A stretch of 64,000 bases of DNA, from positions 1 to 64,000 of the forward strand of contig JAUVWI010000012.1 in NCBI GenBank assembly GCA_030604195.1, written 5' to 3'. The notes under the pieces are model-generated. The model was given only the letters and a program-made list of their open reading frames with translations. It searched no databases and was not told the origin of the DNA. The DNA comes from Spirochaetales bacterium. Its GTDB lineage: Bacteria > Spirochaetota > Spirochaetia > SZUA-6 > DRHE01. A program made the position numbers and the translations under genes. Shown here in pieces: positions 1-10,397 of this stretch; position 1 is the first letter of the stretch, and each line of letters begins with the position of its first letter.

Positions 1-102
1 AAGAATCTCGGCAGAAAGCTGGGCATTGATTTCAGCAAAAAATACAGAACGGTCCAGGAGATAAAGAAAATTATTGGGGATTCCAAAAAGACAGACAAAT
101 AA
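1..102 (+). CDS. C-terminal fragment of an upstream CDS (unknown product), truncated by the window edge
   Basis: Open frame from base 1 (KNLGRKLGIDFSKKYRTVQEIKKIIGDSKKTDK) ending in TAA at 100-102. Confidence 0.55.
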   Translation, partial: KNLGRKLGIDFSKKYRTVQEIKKIIGDSKKTDK

Positions 103-291
103 TACAACAACTTTGTGTAATATGTTAGCAGCTGTAATTCATTTCATAATAATGATTTACAGCTGTTTTTTTACTTTTCAACTGCAAAAGTCAGGATATT
201 ATACAATGCAAATATTATATCATCAACATACTGCCGTGATTCCACCGGATCTATTCAAGAGAAACTGAATCTAAGCCGTTTATTTAAAATA

Positions 292-732
292 ATGAGAGTT
301 ATCAGATTAATAGTGGCTCTTTATGCCGGTTTCCTCTTCAGTGGTAGTATGTTATTTTTCTGGGGTCACAGCGGCATTTACAGCTACAATAAATTAGTGA
401 ATTACCGCAATTCCCTGGAAGCAAATATCAGATATCTTGAGCAAATTAATCAGCAGCTGCTAAATGATATTGATGCTCTAGGCTCCAATCCCGAGATTAT
501 TACGCTCCAGGCCCGTGAACTTGGTTTTTTCAAGGATGATGAACACGTTATCAGAATTGAAAACTATTCAGCCAGGGGGAATATTCATCAGGTCGGAAGG
601 CTAATCTATAAAGCGGAAGGCAGAGCCACAGGAGATATCCTGATTAAAATATCTGCGCTGTTTCTGCTGTTGTTTTTTTATTTATTCAGCCATATAGTAT
701 TAAAAGAAAATGCTGGTAAATACAGGAGATAA
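292..732 (+). CDS. FtsB/DivIC-like septum formation initiator-type protein
   Basis: Short protein: N-terminal TM, then coiled coil (LEANIRYLEQINQQLLNDIDAL) and ARELGFFKDDEHVIRI, typical of the DivIC/FtsB family. Confidence 0.6.
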   Translation: MRVIRLIVALYAGFLFSGSMLFFWGHSGIYSYNKLVNYRNSLEANIRYLEQINQQLLNDIDALGSNPEIITLQARELGFFKDDEHVIRIENYSARGNIHQVGRLIYKAEGRATGDILIKISALFLLLFFYLFSHIVLKENAGKYRR

Positions 733-1282
733 AAAGAGCTTTTGCCGCCTGGTTGATACTGTCAGGCGTGGCGGTGTGGCAATTATTCCCTGCGATACAA
801 TTTACGGAATTGTTGGCATAGCTCCGGATACGGAGCAGAAAATTCGCCGGATCAAGGGCAGGAGCAAAGACTCCCCCTTTGTCAGGCTGATCCAATCTGC
901 TGACTGGCTGCCGGGGATCACGGATCAAAAGCTGCCGGCAGTTTTGCATGCCTACTGGCCAGGTCCTTTAACTCTTATCTTTACTTCCAGGGAGGGAGGC
1001 AGTGTCGCCCTGCGGGTGCCTAAAGATGATCAATTGCAGCGGTTGCTTACGGAGATCGGCCAGCCGCTATTTTCCACCAGTGTAAATCGTAGCCAGGAGA
1101 AAGCTCTCTGGAGGATCAAAGATATTATTGAACAATTTGAGCATAAAGTTGATCTGATTGTCAGTGCCGGAGATATCAAAGCAGTAAAGCCTTCAACTAT
1201 TATAGATATTACCCAGAGCCCCTTCCGCCTGTTGCGCCAGGGTGTTCTGGAATTACCTGACTCGCTTTTTTTGGAAAAATGA
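710..1282 (+). CDS. tsaC: Sua5/YciO/YrdC-type threonylcarbamoyl-AMP synthase
   Basis: GGVAIIPCDTIYGIVG, WPGPLTLIF, LFSTSVNRS, PSTIIDI motifs; overlaps the upstream gene. Confidence 0.8.
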   Translation: MLVNTGDKKSFCRLVDTVRRGGVAIIPCDTIYGIVGIAPDTEQKIRRIKGRSKDSPFVRLIQSADWLPGITDQKLPAVLHAYWPGPLTLIFTSREGGSVALRVPKDDQLQRLLTEIGQPLFSTSVNRSQEKALWRIKDIIEQFEHKVDLIVSAGDIKAVKPSTIIDITQSPFRLLRQGVLELPDSLFLEK

Positions 1283-2050
1283 GCTTTTCCGCTTCCAGAA
1301 TTCTAAAAAATATTGTTGCTGATTCAGAAAAAACTCCCTGGTAATCCTGGCGCCATGTCTGCCGATATAGCGATAGTGCCACGGTTCGTAACGGTAGCCG
1401 GTTATTTTTTCACTGTCCGGCGGATAGGAAAGCGAGAAGCCGAATTGCCAGCCATGTTCCGCCAGCCAGATCCCTGCAGGATGGGAAGCAAAACTGTCAT
1501 CTATACTGCCAAAATCAATCGTAGTTCCCAGTTGATGTTGTGAATGACCGGGTTTTGCCGATTCTCTATCCGCAATTTCCCGGCCAAGGCTCTGGACATT
1601 ATAATTATAGATCAATTCCTGTCGAGAATAAGAGCGGTAGGTGGAGGAAATAACCAGCTCAATCCCCTGTTCACGGCTGCTTTCCACCATGGCCAGCAAG
1701 TCAGGAATAATCATTCTGCGTAGTTCTAATTTATTTCCGGCCAAAGAAAGGGAATAACCCTGGAGATTGATCAGGTCAGGGGGAACATATTGCTTTTCCA
1801 GGGTGTGTTCTTTATCCACCAGGATTAACAGATCCTCAGGTGATTCCATCAGCTGCAAAATAAGATCAAGAAAGATCTGAGCTTTGGCTGCAATTTTGTC
1901 CCTGGTTGCTGCCGGCAGATCAGAGATTGATTCCATTAGCTCTTTCTCACTGATATTAAAAAGAGGATGCAGATTTTGAACCTCCTGTTTAACCTGTGGG
2001 CAGGAGGTCATGGAAAGCGCCGTCAGCAACAGCAGTAACAAGCTTCTCAA
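1253..2050 (-). CDS. D-Ala-D-Ala carboxypeptidase (VanY/M15B family), lipoprotein-like
   Basis: STYRSYSRQ, GHSQHQLGTTIDFG, EPWHYRYIG motifs of M15B peptidases. Confidence 0.8.
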   Translation of the reverse strand: MRSLLLLLLTALSMTSCPQVKQEVQNLHPLFNISEKELMESISDLPAATRDKIAAKAQIFLDLILQLMESPEDLLILVDKEHTLEKQYVPPDLINLQGYSLSLAGNKLELRRMIIPDLLAMVESSREQGIELVISSTYRSYSRQELIYNYNVQSLGREIADRESAKPGHSQHQLGTTIDFGSIDDSFASHPAGIWLAEHGWQFGFSLSYPPDSEKITGYRYEPWHYRYIGRHGARITREFFLNQQQYFLEFWKRKSSFFQKKRVR

Positions 2051-4386
2051 AATAGTCTGTCAATAACCTCCTCCATTTTAGATAAAGCATGGAAGCGTAT
2101 GCCTTTTTTAATGTGCTCGGGAATTTCCTCAAGATCCTTTTGGTTTTGCAGAGGAATGATTATTTCCTTTATTCTATTACGGCGTGCAGCAATAACCTTT
2201 TCTTTTAAGCCGCCGATAGGCAGTATGTCACCCACTAATGATAGTTCGCCGGTCATGGCCAGGGATCTATTTATTTTTTTATTCAAAGCCAGGGAAAGCA
2301 GGCAGGATGCCATGGTTATACCCGCTGATGGTCCATCCTTGGGGGTGGCTCCGGCCGGAATATGCAGGTGGATCTGGTTCCTTTCGAAAAACTTCCGATC
2401 AACTCCTAATTTTCCGGCTATATGACGGACATAGGTATAGGCTATACTGGCAGATTCCTGCATTACATCACCCAACTGTCCGGTAAGCTTGAAACCCTCT
2501 TTACCGGCATTCTCTACCGCTTCAATAATCAGGGTTGCTCCCCCTAAAGGAGTCCAGGCCAGACCTATGGCCATACCCGGCCTGGTAATCTTTTTTATAC
2601 CTTCATCATGGAACAGGGGTTTGCCAAGGTATTCCACCAGATTCTGTTTATCAATTTGTACAGGGAAATCTATCTCCTGCAGAACTCTCAATTTGGCTAA
2701 TTTCCGGTGGATTTTATCGAGAGCCTTCTCATAATTTCTCAAACCTGCTTCGCGGGCGTAATCACGGGCAATCCGCAGCAGAGCAGCTTTATCATATTTT
2801 AAAGCCTTTTTCGATAGTCCATTACGTTCCAGGGATTTGGGCAGAAGATACTTTCTGGCAATAGCAAGCTTTTCTTCATCGATATAACCTGATAGGCGGA
2901 TTATCTCCATGCGATCAAGCAGAGGTGAGGGGATAGTATCCACAGTATTTGCCGTTGTAATGAACAGGATGTTAGATAGGTCAAAGGGAAGATCGAGATA
3001 ATGATCACGGAAAGCAATATTCTGTTCGGGGTCGAGAACTTCAAGCAGCGCGGAGGAAGGGTCCCCCTGAAAAGAGGCGCCAAGCTTGTCAATTTCGTCG
3101 ATCATAAAAACCGGGTTCTTGACTTTTACTATTTTGAGTCCCTGCAGGATCTTTCCCGGCATGGCGCCGACATAGGTTCGCCTGTGCCCCTTGATCTCAG
3201 CTTCATCACGCATGCCTCCCACTGAAAAACGAAAAAACTTTTTTCCCATGGCTCTGGCTATGGATTTTCCTACTGATGTTTTACCCACACCCGGCGGGCC
3301 TACCAGACAGAGAATTGATCCTTTGGTATCTTTTTTCAACTTGCGTACAGCCAGGTACTCAATGATTCTCTCTTTGACATCTTCCAGCCCATAATGGTCG
3401 TGGTCGAGTACTCTCTTTGCCCTTACCATATCGATTTTTTCAGACTCGGGCTCTCTCCAGGGTAAATTGATAATAGTATCCAGATAATTCCTGGTAACAA
3501 TAAACTCAGATGAATTGGTGTCCATGAGTGAGAATTTTTCCAGTTCCTGGTTAACCGTTTCCAGGGTTTCCTCACTAAAGTTGGATTTTTCAATTGCCTC
3601 TTTAAAGCGGAGGTATTCACTGCTTTTGGAATCAACAGGCATACCAAGTTCAGCTTTGATGGCTTTGAGCTGTTCTTTGAGAAAATAATCTCTCTGGCTT
3701 TTAGATATTTTTTCATTGATTTGCTTCTGGATTTTTTTCTGAATATTGATCAGTTCCTGCTCTTTCTTTATAAAGATCAGAACCTGCATCATACGCTCAT
3801 GAACATCGAGTGTTTCCAGTATTTTCTGCTGTTCCTGCCGTTTAATGTTTAGAATGGAAGTAATGAAGTCTGCTATTTTTCCCGGGTGATCAATATTGAC
3901 CATATTAAGGCGCATTTCTTCGGAGAAGAGCGGGTTATTCTCTGATACCTGCTTCATCTCACTTATCAGGGCGCGGGTTAAAGCCTTTACCTCGTCATTT
4001 GTATAGTTCGTATCTTCAAGGTATTCTACAGCTGCAGTAATCGGGTTATCGCGTTTAAGGAACCTTTTTATCCTGAAACGGCTGAGTGTCGAAATAAAAA
4101 TATTCATGCCGCCATCGGGAAGATTAATCTTTTTAATAATCTTGGCGGCTGTACCGGTACGGTAAAGGTCGCCGGCGGCAGGCTCTTCTATCTCTCCGGA
4201 AAGGGTAAGCACCAGACCGATAAAACCATCTGCTGCCAAAGATTTTTCGATTACATCAATCTCTCTCTGCGAGGAGATCATCAACGGCGTTAAAAGGCCC
4301 GGAAAAAGAGGATTCCCATGAAGAGATATCAGGCACAATTTTGCGGGAAGAACCTTGGAAGTGGGGATTATCTGTTTATCAGCCAT
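2047..4386 (-). CDS. lon: ATP-dependent protease Lon
   Basis: Walker A GPPGVGKTSVGKSIA, MIDEIDKLG, C-terminal KDGPSAGITMA Ser-Lys protease domain. Confidence 0.95.
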   Translation of the reverse strand: MADKQIIPTSKVLPAKLCLISLHGNPLFPGLLTPLMISSQREIDVIEKSLAADGFIGLVLTLSGEIEEPAAGDLYRTGTAAKIIKKINLPDGGMNIFISTLSRFRIKRFLKRDNPITAAVEYLEDTNYTNDEVKALTRALISEMKQVSENNPLFSEEMRLNMVNIDHPGKIADFITSILNIKRQEQQKILETLDVHERMMQVLIFIKKEQELINIQKKIQKQINEKISKSQRDYFLKEQLKAIKAELGMPVDSKSSEYLRFKEAIEKSNFSEETLETVNQELEKFSLMDTNSSEFIVTRNYLDTIINLPWREPESEKIDMVRAKRVLDHDHYGLEDVKERIIEYLAVRKLKKDTKGSILCLVGPPGVGKTSVGKSIARAMGKKFFRFSVGGMRDEAEIKGHRRTYVGAMPGKILQGLKIVKVKNPVFMIDEIDKLGASFQGDPSSALLEVLDPEQNIAFRDHYLDLPFDLSNILFITTANTVDTIPSPLLDRMEIIRLSGYIDEEKLAIARKYLLPKSLERNGLSKKALKYDKAALLRIARDYAREAGLRNYEKALDKIHRKLAKLRVLQEIDFPVQIDKQNLVEYLGKPLFHDEGIKKITRPGMAIGLAWTPLGGATLIIEAVENAGKEGFKLTGQLGDVMQESASIAYTYVRHIAGKLGVDRKFFERNQIHLHIPAGATPKDGPSAGITMASCLLSLALNKKINRSLAMTGELSLVGDILPIGGLKEKVIAARRNRIKEIIIPLQNQKDLEEIPEHIKKGIRFHALSKMEEVIDRLF

Positions 4387-4499
4387 AATTATTATTTAAG
4401 AAGTTATTATTATGGTTCTCAGATGTCAAGCTGAAATATTTGCCGCTCACCGCTTGCTACTGCTTAATATCTAAATTATTATATACCGGATTTAGAATT

Positions 4500-5249
4500 A
4501 TGTTTAGAACTTCTTCCACACAGGCTGTTGTGCTTCACAGGTACAGAGTCGGTGAAATTCACAAGGGATTGTCACTCTTAACTCTGGATATGGGTATGAT
4601 CAGGGCTCTAGCTCACGGTGCTTATAAAATGAGAAGCAGGTTCAGGACTTTAACCGAACCTTTCAGCAATATAAAAGTCTATCTTTACCATGATCCGGTT
4701 AAGGATCAGTATAAAATAACTGATATTGAAAGCCTTTCTCTATTCACCTGTATACAGGGCAATATGGTGAAATTCTTTACCGCTTCTCTATGGGCAGAGG
4801 TGATTATGAAATCATACGGCGGCGGTGAAAGTTCAGCGGAGTTATTCAATCTTTTTCGAAATGCTTTGAAATACCTTGATTCAGCAGCGCCGGGCAGTGA
4901 ACACTTCATTTCCCAGCAATTCCTCTGGCGCTTTATGGCCCTTTCGGGCTTCAGTCCTGAATTGTCTGTCTGCAGCAATTGTCACGCTGAGATCGCAAAC
5001 ACGCTTTTTTTCCCTGACGGGGAGATGGAGCCGTTCTGCAACAAGTGCATAAAAGGAAAATGCTCAAGCCTATCTTCAGGTGCGCGGCGCTACCTGCAGA
5101 CTACACTACAGCTTCCCCTGTCTGCCGCTTTGAAGGTAAGGTTAATGGCAGAGTCTGCCATTGCGCTTAAGCAAGTTACCTTTCAACTCGTACAAACCAT
5201 GGTGGAGAGTCCGTTGAATACTATTAAGAGCGGAATGGGTATATTATGA
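4500..5249 (+). CDS. recO: DNA repair protein RecO (likely start MFRTSSTQAVV, internal to the ORF)
   Basis: N-terminal OB-fold-like TQAVVLHRYRVGEIHKGLSLLT and CSNCHAEI..FCNKC zinc motif. Confidence 0.8.
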   Translation: MFRTSSTQAVVLHRYRVGEIHKGLSLLTLDMGMIRALAHGAYKMRSRFRTLTEPFSNIKVYLYHDPVKDQYKITDIESLSLFTCIQGNMVKFFTASLWAEVIMKSYGGGESSAELFNLFRNALKYLDSAAPGSEHFISQQFLWRFMALSGFSPELSVCSNCHAEIANTLFFPDGEMEPFCNKCIKGKCSSLSSGARRYLQTTLQLPLSAALKVRLMAESAIALKQVTFQLVQTMVESPLNTIKSGMGIL

Positions 5250-5809
5250 GGGTTTTTGCAGCACTACCGCTTTCTTCAGAAATCCGAAAGCTTCTGTCGG
5301 AGGTCATGGATAAATTAGATTTATTTTATAAAAACCTGAAAATGGTACCGGAGGCGAGTCTGCATATTACTCTTCATTTTTTCGGCGAAATAGGCAAGGA
5401 GAAAACAGAAAAACTAAAAAGCGCTCTGGATAATCCTCTCTTAGCAGGAAGGATAATTAAGGCCGCGTTAGGAGGGTTAGGTTCTTTCCCGGCGCGCGGT
5501 AATCCGCGGGTGATCTTCTGCACCCTCAAAGAGGGAGCGGAAGAGGTGGTCAGTTTCAGAAAAACATTCAATGAGATTATTCATAATTCCGGTTTAGCTG
5601 CACAAGAGGAGGAGCGAAGCTTCACCCCCCATATAACACTGGCTCGCAATAAACAGGGAAGAATCGACCCCCATTTCCTCAATTCATTCGATCTTGAGCA
5701 GCGGGTATTTTCATTTGATCGCTTGATTCTTTATCAATCTATTTTAAGGTCTACAGGTGCGGAACACTGCCCCTTGAAAACGTTGATCTTTACAGGGGAG
5801 GGAAAATGA
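5246..5809 (+). CDS. thpR: RNA 2',3'-cyclic phosphodiesterase (LigT/ThpR)
   Basis: Two HxT motifs (HITLHFFGEI and FTPHITLAR). Confidence 0.85.
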   Translation: MRVFAALPLSSEIRKLLSEVMDKLDLFYKNLKMVPEASLHITLHFFGEIGKEKTEKLKSALDNPLLAGRIIKAALGGLGSFPARGNPRVIFCTLKEGAEEVVSFRKTFNEIIHNSGLAAQEEERSFTPHITLARNKQGRIDPHFLNSFDLEQRVFSFDRLILYQSILRSTGAEHCPLKTLIFTGEGK

Positions 5810-7107
5810 GAGCAGTCGATCTGATTATGAAGAAAAGGGACGGCCAGGTATTAGATAGGGAGGAGATCAATTTCTTGATCACAGGCTATGTAAACGGAAA
5901 GATCCCCGACTATCAAATATCCAGTCTGGCCATGGCTGTTTTCTTCAAGGGAATGACTTTTGAGGAAACCGGTTTTCTGACCAGGGAAATGATCAATTCC
6001 GGAGATATCATTGATCTGTCAGATATTGAGGGGATGTTGATAGATAAACATTCCACAGGCGGAGTTGGTGATAAGGTTTCCCTTATTCTTGCGCCCCTGG
6101 CTGCTGCCTGTGGCCTTAAAGTGCCTATGATGAGCGGCAGAGCTCTGGGCCATACCGGAGGCACCCTGGATAAGTTGGAATCTATTCCCGGGTATCGCAC
6201 AAATCTTTCACTGGCTGAATTTAAAGAGGCTTTGGAGAAAATCGGTTTTGCCATGATAGGACAGAGCGAAAGCGTGGTTCCGGCTGACCGCAAGCTTTAC
6301 GCTTTAAGAGATGTAACAGCCACAGTGGAATCTATTCCCCTGATCACCGCCAGTATAATGTCGAAGAAATTCGCCGAGGACGCCGAATCCTTCGTTTTTG
6401 ATGTAAAGTGCGGCTCAGGCGCTTTTATGAAAACCCTTGAGCAGGCTGAAGGGCTGGCCATATCACTGGTTGAAACCGGCAGAAGTTTGAATAGAAAGAT
6501 CAAGGCAGTAATATCAGATATGGATCAGCCGCTGGGGCTGATGATCGGCAACTTCCCTGAAGTTCGGGAGGTTATTTCCTCTCTTCATAACCAGGGGCCA
6601 GATGATTTGATGGATCTGACAATACGGCTCACTGCCTGGATGGTTGTGCTGGGGGGTCTGGCCGCAGATATCTCCACTGCTGAAAAGATCTGCCGGGAGA
6701 AAATAATCGATGGCTCGGCCTGGAAGAAATTCCTGGAAAATGTTGAATACCAGGGAGGAGACATCGAAGTACTTTTAAACCCGGATAGAGCGCCCAGGGC
6801 GCAGCATATAATTCCCTTGAAGGCAGAAAATCAAGGTTTCCTGAAGAGAATCGATGCCTTTAAAATGGGGTTGGCCTCCGGTATGCTGGGAGCCGGCAGA
6901 TCCAGAAAGGAAGATCCCGTATTCCCGGCTGTCGGCATAGAGCTTCTTAAGGTACAGGGTGATGCAGTGAAACCTGGTGAAGAATTATGTTTGATCCATG
7001 GTGAGGATCTCTCGAAAATCGATGAAGTGAAAAAACTGCTTAAGGATTCTTATTCCTTTAATGAAGAGCCGCTTCCTCCGGGAGGGCGGGTCTTGAAAGA
7101 GCTTTAG
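5806..7107 (+). CDS. Pyrimidine-nucleoside/thymidine phosphorylase
   Basis: DKHSTGGVGDKVSL and GRALGHTGGTLDKLESIPG signatures. Confidence 0.92.
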   Translation: MRAVDLIMKKRDGQVLDREEINFLITGYVNGKIPDYQISSLAMAVFFKGMTFEETGFLTREMINSGDIIDLSDIEGMLIDKHSTGGVGDKVSLILAPLAAACGLKVPMMSGRALGHTGGTLDKLESIPGYRTNLSLAEFKEALEKIGFAMIGQSESVVPADRKLYALRDVTATVESIPLITASIMSKKFAEDAESFVFDVKCGSGAFMKTLEQAEGLAISLVETGRSLNRKIKAVISDMDQPLGLMIGNFPEVREVISSLHNQGPDDLMDLTIRLTAWMVVLGGLAADISTAEKICREKIIDGSAWKKFLENVEYQGGDIEVLLNPDRAPRAQHIIPLKAENQGFLKRIDAFKMGLASGMLGAGRSRKEDPVFPAVGIELLKVQGDAVKPGEELCLIHGEDLSKIDEVKKLLKDSYSFNEEPLPPGGRVLKEL

Positions 7108-7110
7108 AGA

Positions 7111-9237
7111 ATGAACTGGCAAAAAAAACCCCTTGATTCCCATACGGTACGGGAGCTCTCCAGGAAGTTTGATCTGAATCTGCTTGTTTCCTCAATCCTG
7201 GTGCGCAGGGAGTTGGATGCTGCGGAATCACTCTTTTTTTTCCTGGAAAGTGACCCCTGTTATCTTCATAACCCCTTTCTCTTCAGTGATATGGAAGAGG
7301 CTGTGGAACGTATCTATGCTGCTCTGGAGAGCGGTGAAAAAATTATGATTTTTGGAGATCGGGATGTCGACGGTATAACCGCCACTGTTCTATTAGTTGA
7401 GGCCCTTGGCGAGCGAAATGCACAGGTGGATTGGTTGCTCCCAAAAGGTGATGAGTCTTATGGGCTCACCGCCGAAGTCATTGATGCCATTGCTCTGAAA
7501 GGTGTGACCCTGCTGATTACCGTGGACTGCGGTATCTCCAATGTGGAAGAGGTCAGGCTGGCCGGAGAAGCAGGTATCGATACTATTATAATAGACCACC
7601 ATAATCCGCCCTCAATACTGCCCGATGCTCTGGCTATTATAAATCCTAAATCAACAGATACCCGTTATCCATTCAGGGACATGGCCGGCTGCGGCGTAGT
7701 TGCCAAGCTTGATTGGGCACTGCGCTTTTACCAGACCAGCTTTTATGGCCAGACTGTCTGTTTGCTTAATATTAAGCCGGTAAATGAGGGTTTCGAGGTT
7801 GGAGCGGTAAAAATTGTTAATCTGGTAGAAGAAGAGAGAGTAGTGGAGAATCTGATCCCGCCAACCGCTCCGGGGAGGGGAAGAGAATATTTCCAGCGAA
7901 CACGCCTGGCCAGGTTGATTGCCGGATATGATCTGCTTGTTTTTAATTCAGAGCAGCAGAAGCGAATGCTGGAAGAGGCCCTGGGCGGGGAAACTGAGCT
8001 ATCTTTTACCGATATCCGGCCCCTTTTGCTCGAACATTTCCCGGCATTGCAGGGGAAAAGCCTGCTTAAAATAATCGAAATGAGCAGGCTCTGCCGCTAT
8101 ACCTCCACCAGGTTCAGTGAGCTGGATATGCTGAAAACTCTCTTCATTGCTTTAGCGCACAGGCGTATACAGAATCTTGACCAGGCGCATACCAAGGTAA
8201 TGGACCTGGTGGCCCTGGGGACTTTAGCGGATCTAATGCCGTTGATCGATGAAAACAGGATAATGGTTAAAGAAGGGCTCGAAGTGCTCAACCGTATGGA
8301 GCGTCCCGGGCTCCGGGGTTTGCTAACACGTCAGGATCTGCAGGGAAAGAAAATAACCACGACGGATATTTCCTGGCATGTAAATCCGGTATTAAATTCA
8401 ACCGGCCGTCTTGGCAAACCGGAGATTGCTGCGGAGCTTCTTCTTTCAGATAATCCGGAAAGGATCAACGAACTGGTCGACCAGATTCGAAGTATGAATA
8501 AAGAGAGAAAAAAGCAGGGCGGTAAGGTATGGGAAAAAAATCTCCATAAAGCTCAGGAGAGTTATAAGAGATCAGAAGAGAAGTTCGTATTAATATACAA
8601 TGATAATATCAACCGGGGAAATACCGGTATTATTGCCGCCAGGTTAGTCAATTTTTTTAAGGCTCCGGCCATTGTTATTGCTCTATCCAAGGAAAGAGCA
8701 GTCGGTTCACTTAGAAGTCCCTATAATCTCGGCGGTTTCCTGGATAATTTCGCTGATATATTTGATAATTATGGGGGTCACAACCAGGCTGCCGGTTTCA
8801 GCATGGACAGCGGTAACCTTGCTCTCTTTGAAAAAAGATTATACGAGCAGGTGAAAAACCTGACGGCTCCCGATCGAAGTGAAGAAAAACTGGTAATTGA
8901 TGCTGAAGTACCGCATGAATATCTGAATCCGGATTTAATCAAAGTTGTCGAGTTTTTTGAACCATTTGGAGAGAGAAATCCTACTTTAGTATTTCTTACC
9001 AGGAAGGTTCGTATTGAATCACTGGAGTTTATCGGTAAGAAGGGAGCGCCTCATCTGAAGCTGCTTATTTCAGGCGGCAAATACCGTTGGCCGGCTGTTT
9101 TCTGGCGGGCTGCAGAAAGAGCAGGAAAGGATTTTGATATTAATGAAGAAGTGGATATTGTTTATCAATTAGCCAGAAATTACTTCCAAAATACAGATAC
9201 CCTGCAGCTAACCATATTAGATATACATAGATGCTAA
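7111..9237 (+). CDS. recJ: Single-stranded-DNA exonuclease RecJ
   Basis: DRDVDGITATVLL, DHHNP, GLGTLADLMPL-like region, YGGHNQAAGFS; large insertion between the GCGVVAKL and DLVALGTLAD motifs. Confidence 0.9.
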   Translation: MNWQKKPLDSHTVRELSRKFDLNLLVSSILVRRELDAAESLFFFLESDPCYLHNPFLFSDMEEAVERIYAALESGEKIMIFGDRDVDGITATVLLVEALGERNAQVDWLLPKGDESYGLTAEVIDAIALKGVTLLITVDCGISNVEEVRLAGEAGIDTIIIDHHNPPSILPDALAIINPKSTDTRYPFRDMAGCGVVAKLDWALRFYQTSFYGQTVCLLNIKPVNEGFEVGAVKIVNLVEEERVVENLIPPTAPGRGREYFQRTRLARLIAGYDLLVFNSEQQKRMLEEALGGETELSFTDIRPLLLEHFPALQGKSLLKIIEMSRLCRYTSTRFSELDMLKTLFIALAHRRIQNLDQAHTKVMDLVALGTLADLMPLIDENRIMVKEGLEVLNRMERPGLRGLLTRQDLQGKKITTTDISWHVNPVLNSTGRLGKPEIAAELLLSDNPERINELVDQIRSMNKERKKQGGKVWEKNLHKAQESYKRSEEKFVLIYNDNINRGNTGIIAARLVNFFKAPAIVIALSKERAVGSLRSPYNLGGFLDNFADIFDNYGGHNQAAGFSMDSGNLALFEKRLYEQVKNLTAPDRSEEKLVIDAEVPHEYLNPDLIKVVEFFEPFGERNPTLVFLTRKVRIESLEFIGKKGAPHLKLLISGGKYRWPAVFWRAAERAGKDFDINEEVDIVYQLARNYFQNTDTLQLTILDIHRC

Positions 9238-9414
9238 TGATAGCTCAAAAGTTTGTTATTTTAACAAGAAATATTAAAGTCAGCGACCGGAGGAAATCCT
9301 GTGGACGCCTGAATATATTGAGTTCGACTTCTGCCTTGAGAACTTCGGTTGCGGATGTAATTCGTAGACCGCAGGTGCCCGTACAGGGCGGCCCGCATGG
9401 GTGCTGCGATGGGA
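9231..9414 (+). repeat. Dispersed repeat family, copy 1 (expanded)
   Basis: ATGATAGCTCAAAAGTTTGTTATT...GAATATATTGAGTTCGACTTCTGCCTTGAGAACTTCGGTTGCGGATGTAAT...CTGCGATGGGA. Confidence 0.85.
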
Positions 9415-10397
9415 GAATAATTTATTTTATATTTCTGCTGATTTTTCAGCTGGCGGCTGCTTCTATAAATAGTGAGCAGTTATCCCAACCGCTGGCTATC
9501 TATGAGCGGGAACTGTATCGGGGAGATGTGTTGAAGGTGTTTATTTTTCCTCAAAAGCCTTTGCAGGAGCTCACTGCCCGGGTGCTGGATGGTTCCGGGG
9601 AGCCGGTAGTTAAAGGAAAGGGTTTTGCGCTGGGGGAAATCGAGGGTAATAATACCTGGTGTTTACTGTTAGGGCTGCCGAATTATCTGGAAGCACAGGA
9701 GTATGGGCTGGAGATTAGCGGCAGGAGCAGGCAGGCAGCCGCTCTGTCGGGGGAGGGTTTCTCATATCATGGCAGCATAGTGGTGAAGCATAAGGCATTT
9801 ATTTCAGAAAAAATATTCTTAGATGAAGAGCTGACTGATTTGAGAAGCGTGTTTGATCCACGGAAGCAGGAAGAGTCAGAATATTTGTGGAATATTTTAA
9901 CTACATTTAATAGCGATGCAATATTTCATGAAGAGAGCTTCAAGCTGCCCTTAGGCGAGACACGCAGAAGCGGGAATTATGGTGACCGCCGCACCTTTCA
10001 GTATTCAGACGGAGGCTCTGCTCTGTCCTGCCATCAGGGAATTGATTTCGCTGTGCCTGAAGGGACGCCGGTGGCTGCCTGCGGTTCGGGCAGTGTGGCG
10101 CTGGCGTGTTATCGGATTATTACTGGAAATACTATTGTGTTGGAGCATCTGCCTGGTCTTTACTCTATCTATTATCATCTTTCTTCTCTGTCGGTGAATC
10201 AGGGCGACTATGTGGAGAACGGCGATATTTTAGGGAAGGTAGGGAACTCGGGTTTGGCAACCGGACCACATTTGCACTGGGAAGTTCGGGTTAGCGGTGT
10301 AGCTGTAAATCCGGAGTGCTTTACCTGTGAATCTATTATTGACAAAAGTAATATTATTAGTATTATTAGAGAAACAATTGAAATTGAGGGGAGGTGA
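9231..10397 (+). CDS. M23-family metallopeptidase, exported; N-terminal about 60 aa encoded by a dispersed repeat
   Basis: [33 protein letters not shown] (LytM H-x(n)-D and HxH). Confidence 0.88.
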   Translation: MLMIAQKFVILTRNIKVSDRRKSCGRLNILSSTSALRTSVADVIRRPQVPVQGGPHGCCDGRIIYFIFLLIFQLAAASINSEQLSQPLAIYERELYRGDVLKVFIFPQKPLQELTARVLDGSGEPVVKGKGFALGEIEGNNTWCLLLGLPNYLEAQEYGLEISGRSRQAAALSGEGFSYHGSIVVKHKAFISEKIFLDEELTDLRSVFDPRKQEESEYLWNILTTFNSDAIFHEESFKLPLGETRRSGNYGDRRTFQYSDGGSALSCHQGIDFAVPEGTPVAACGSGSVALACYRIITGNTIVLEHLPGLYSIYYHLSSLSVNQGDYVENGDILGKVGNSGLATGPHLHWEVRVSGVAVNPECFTCESIIDKSNIISIIRETIEIEGR

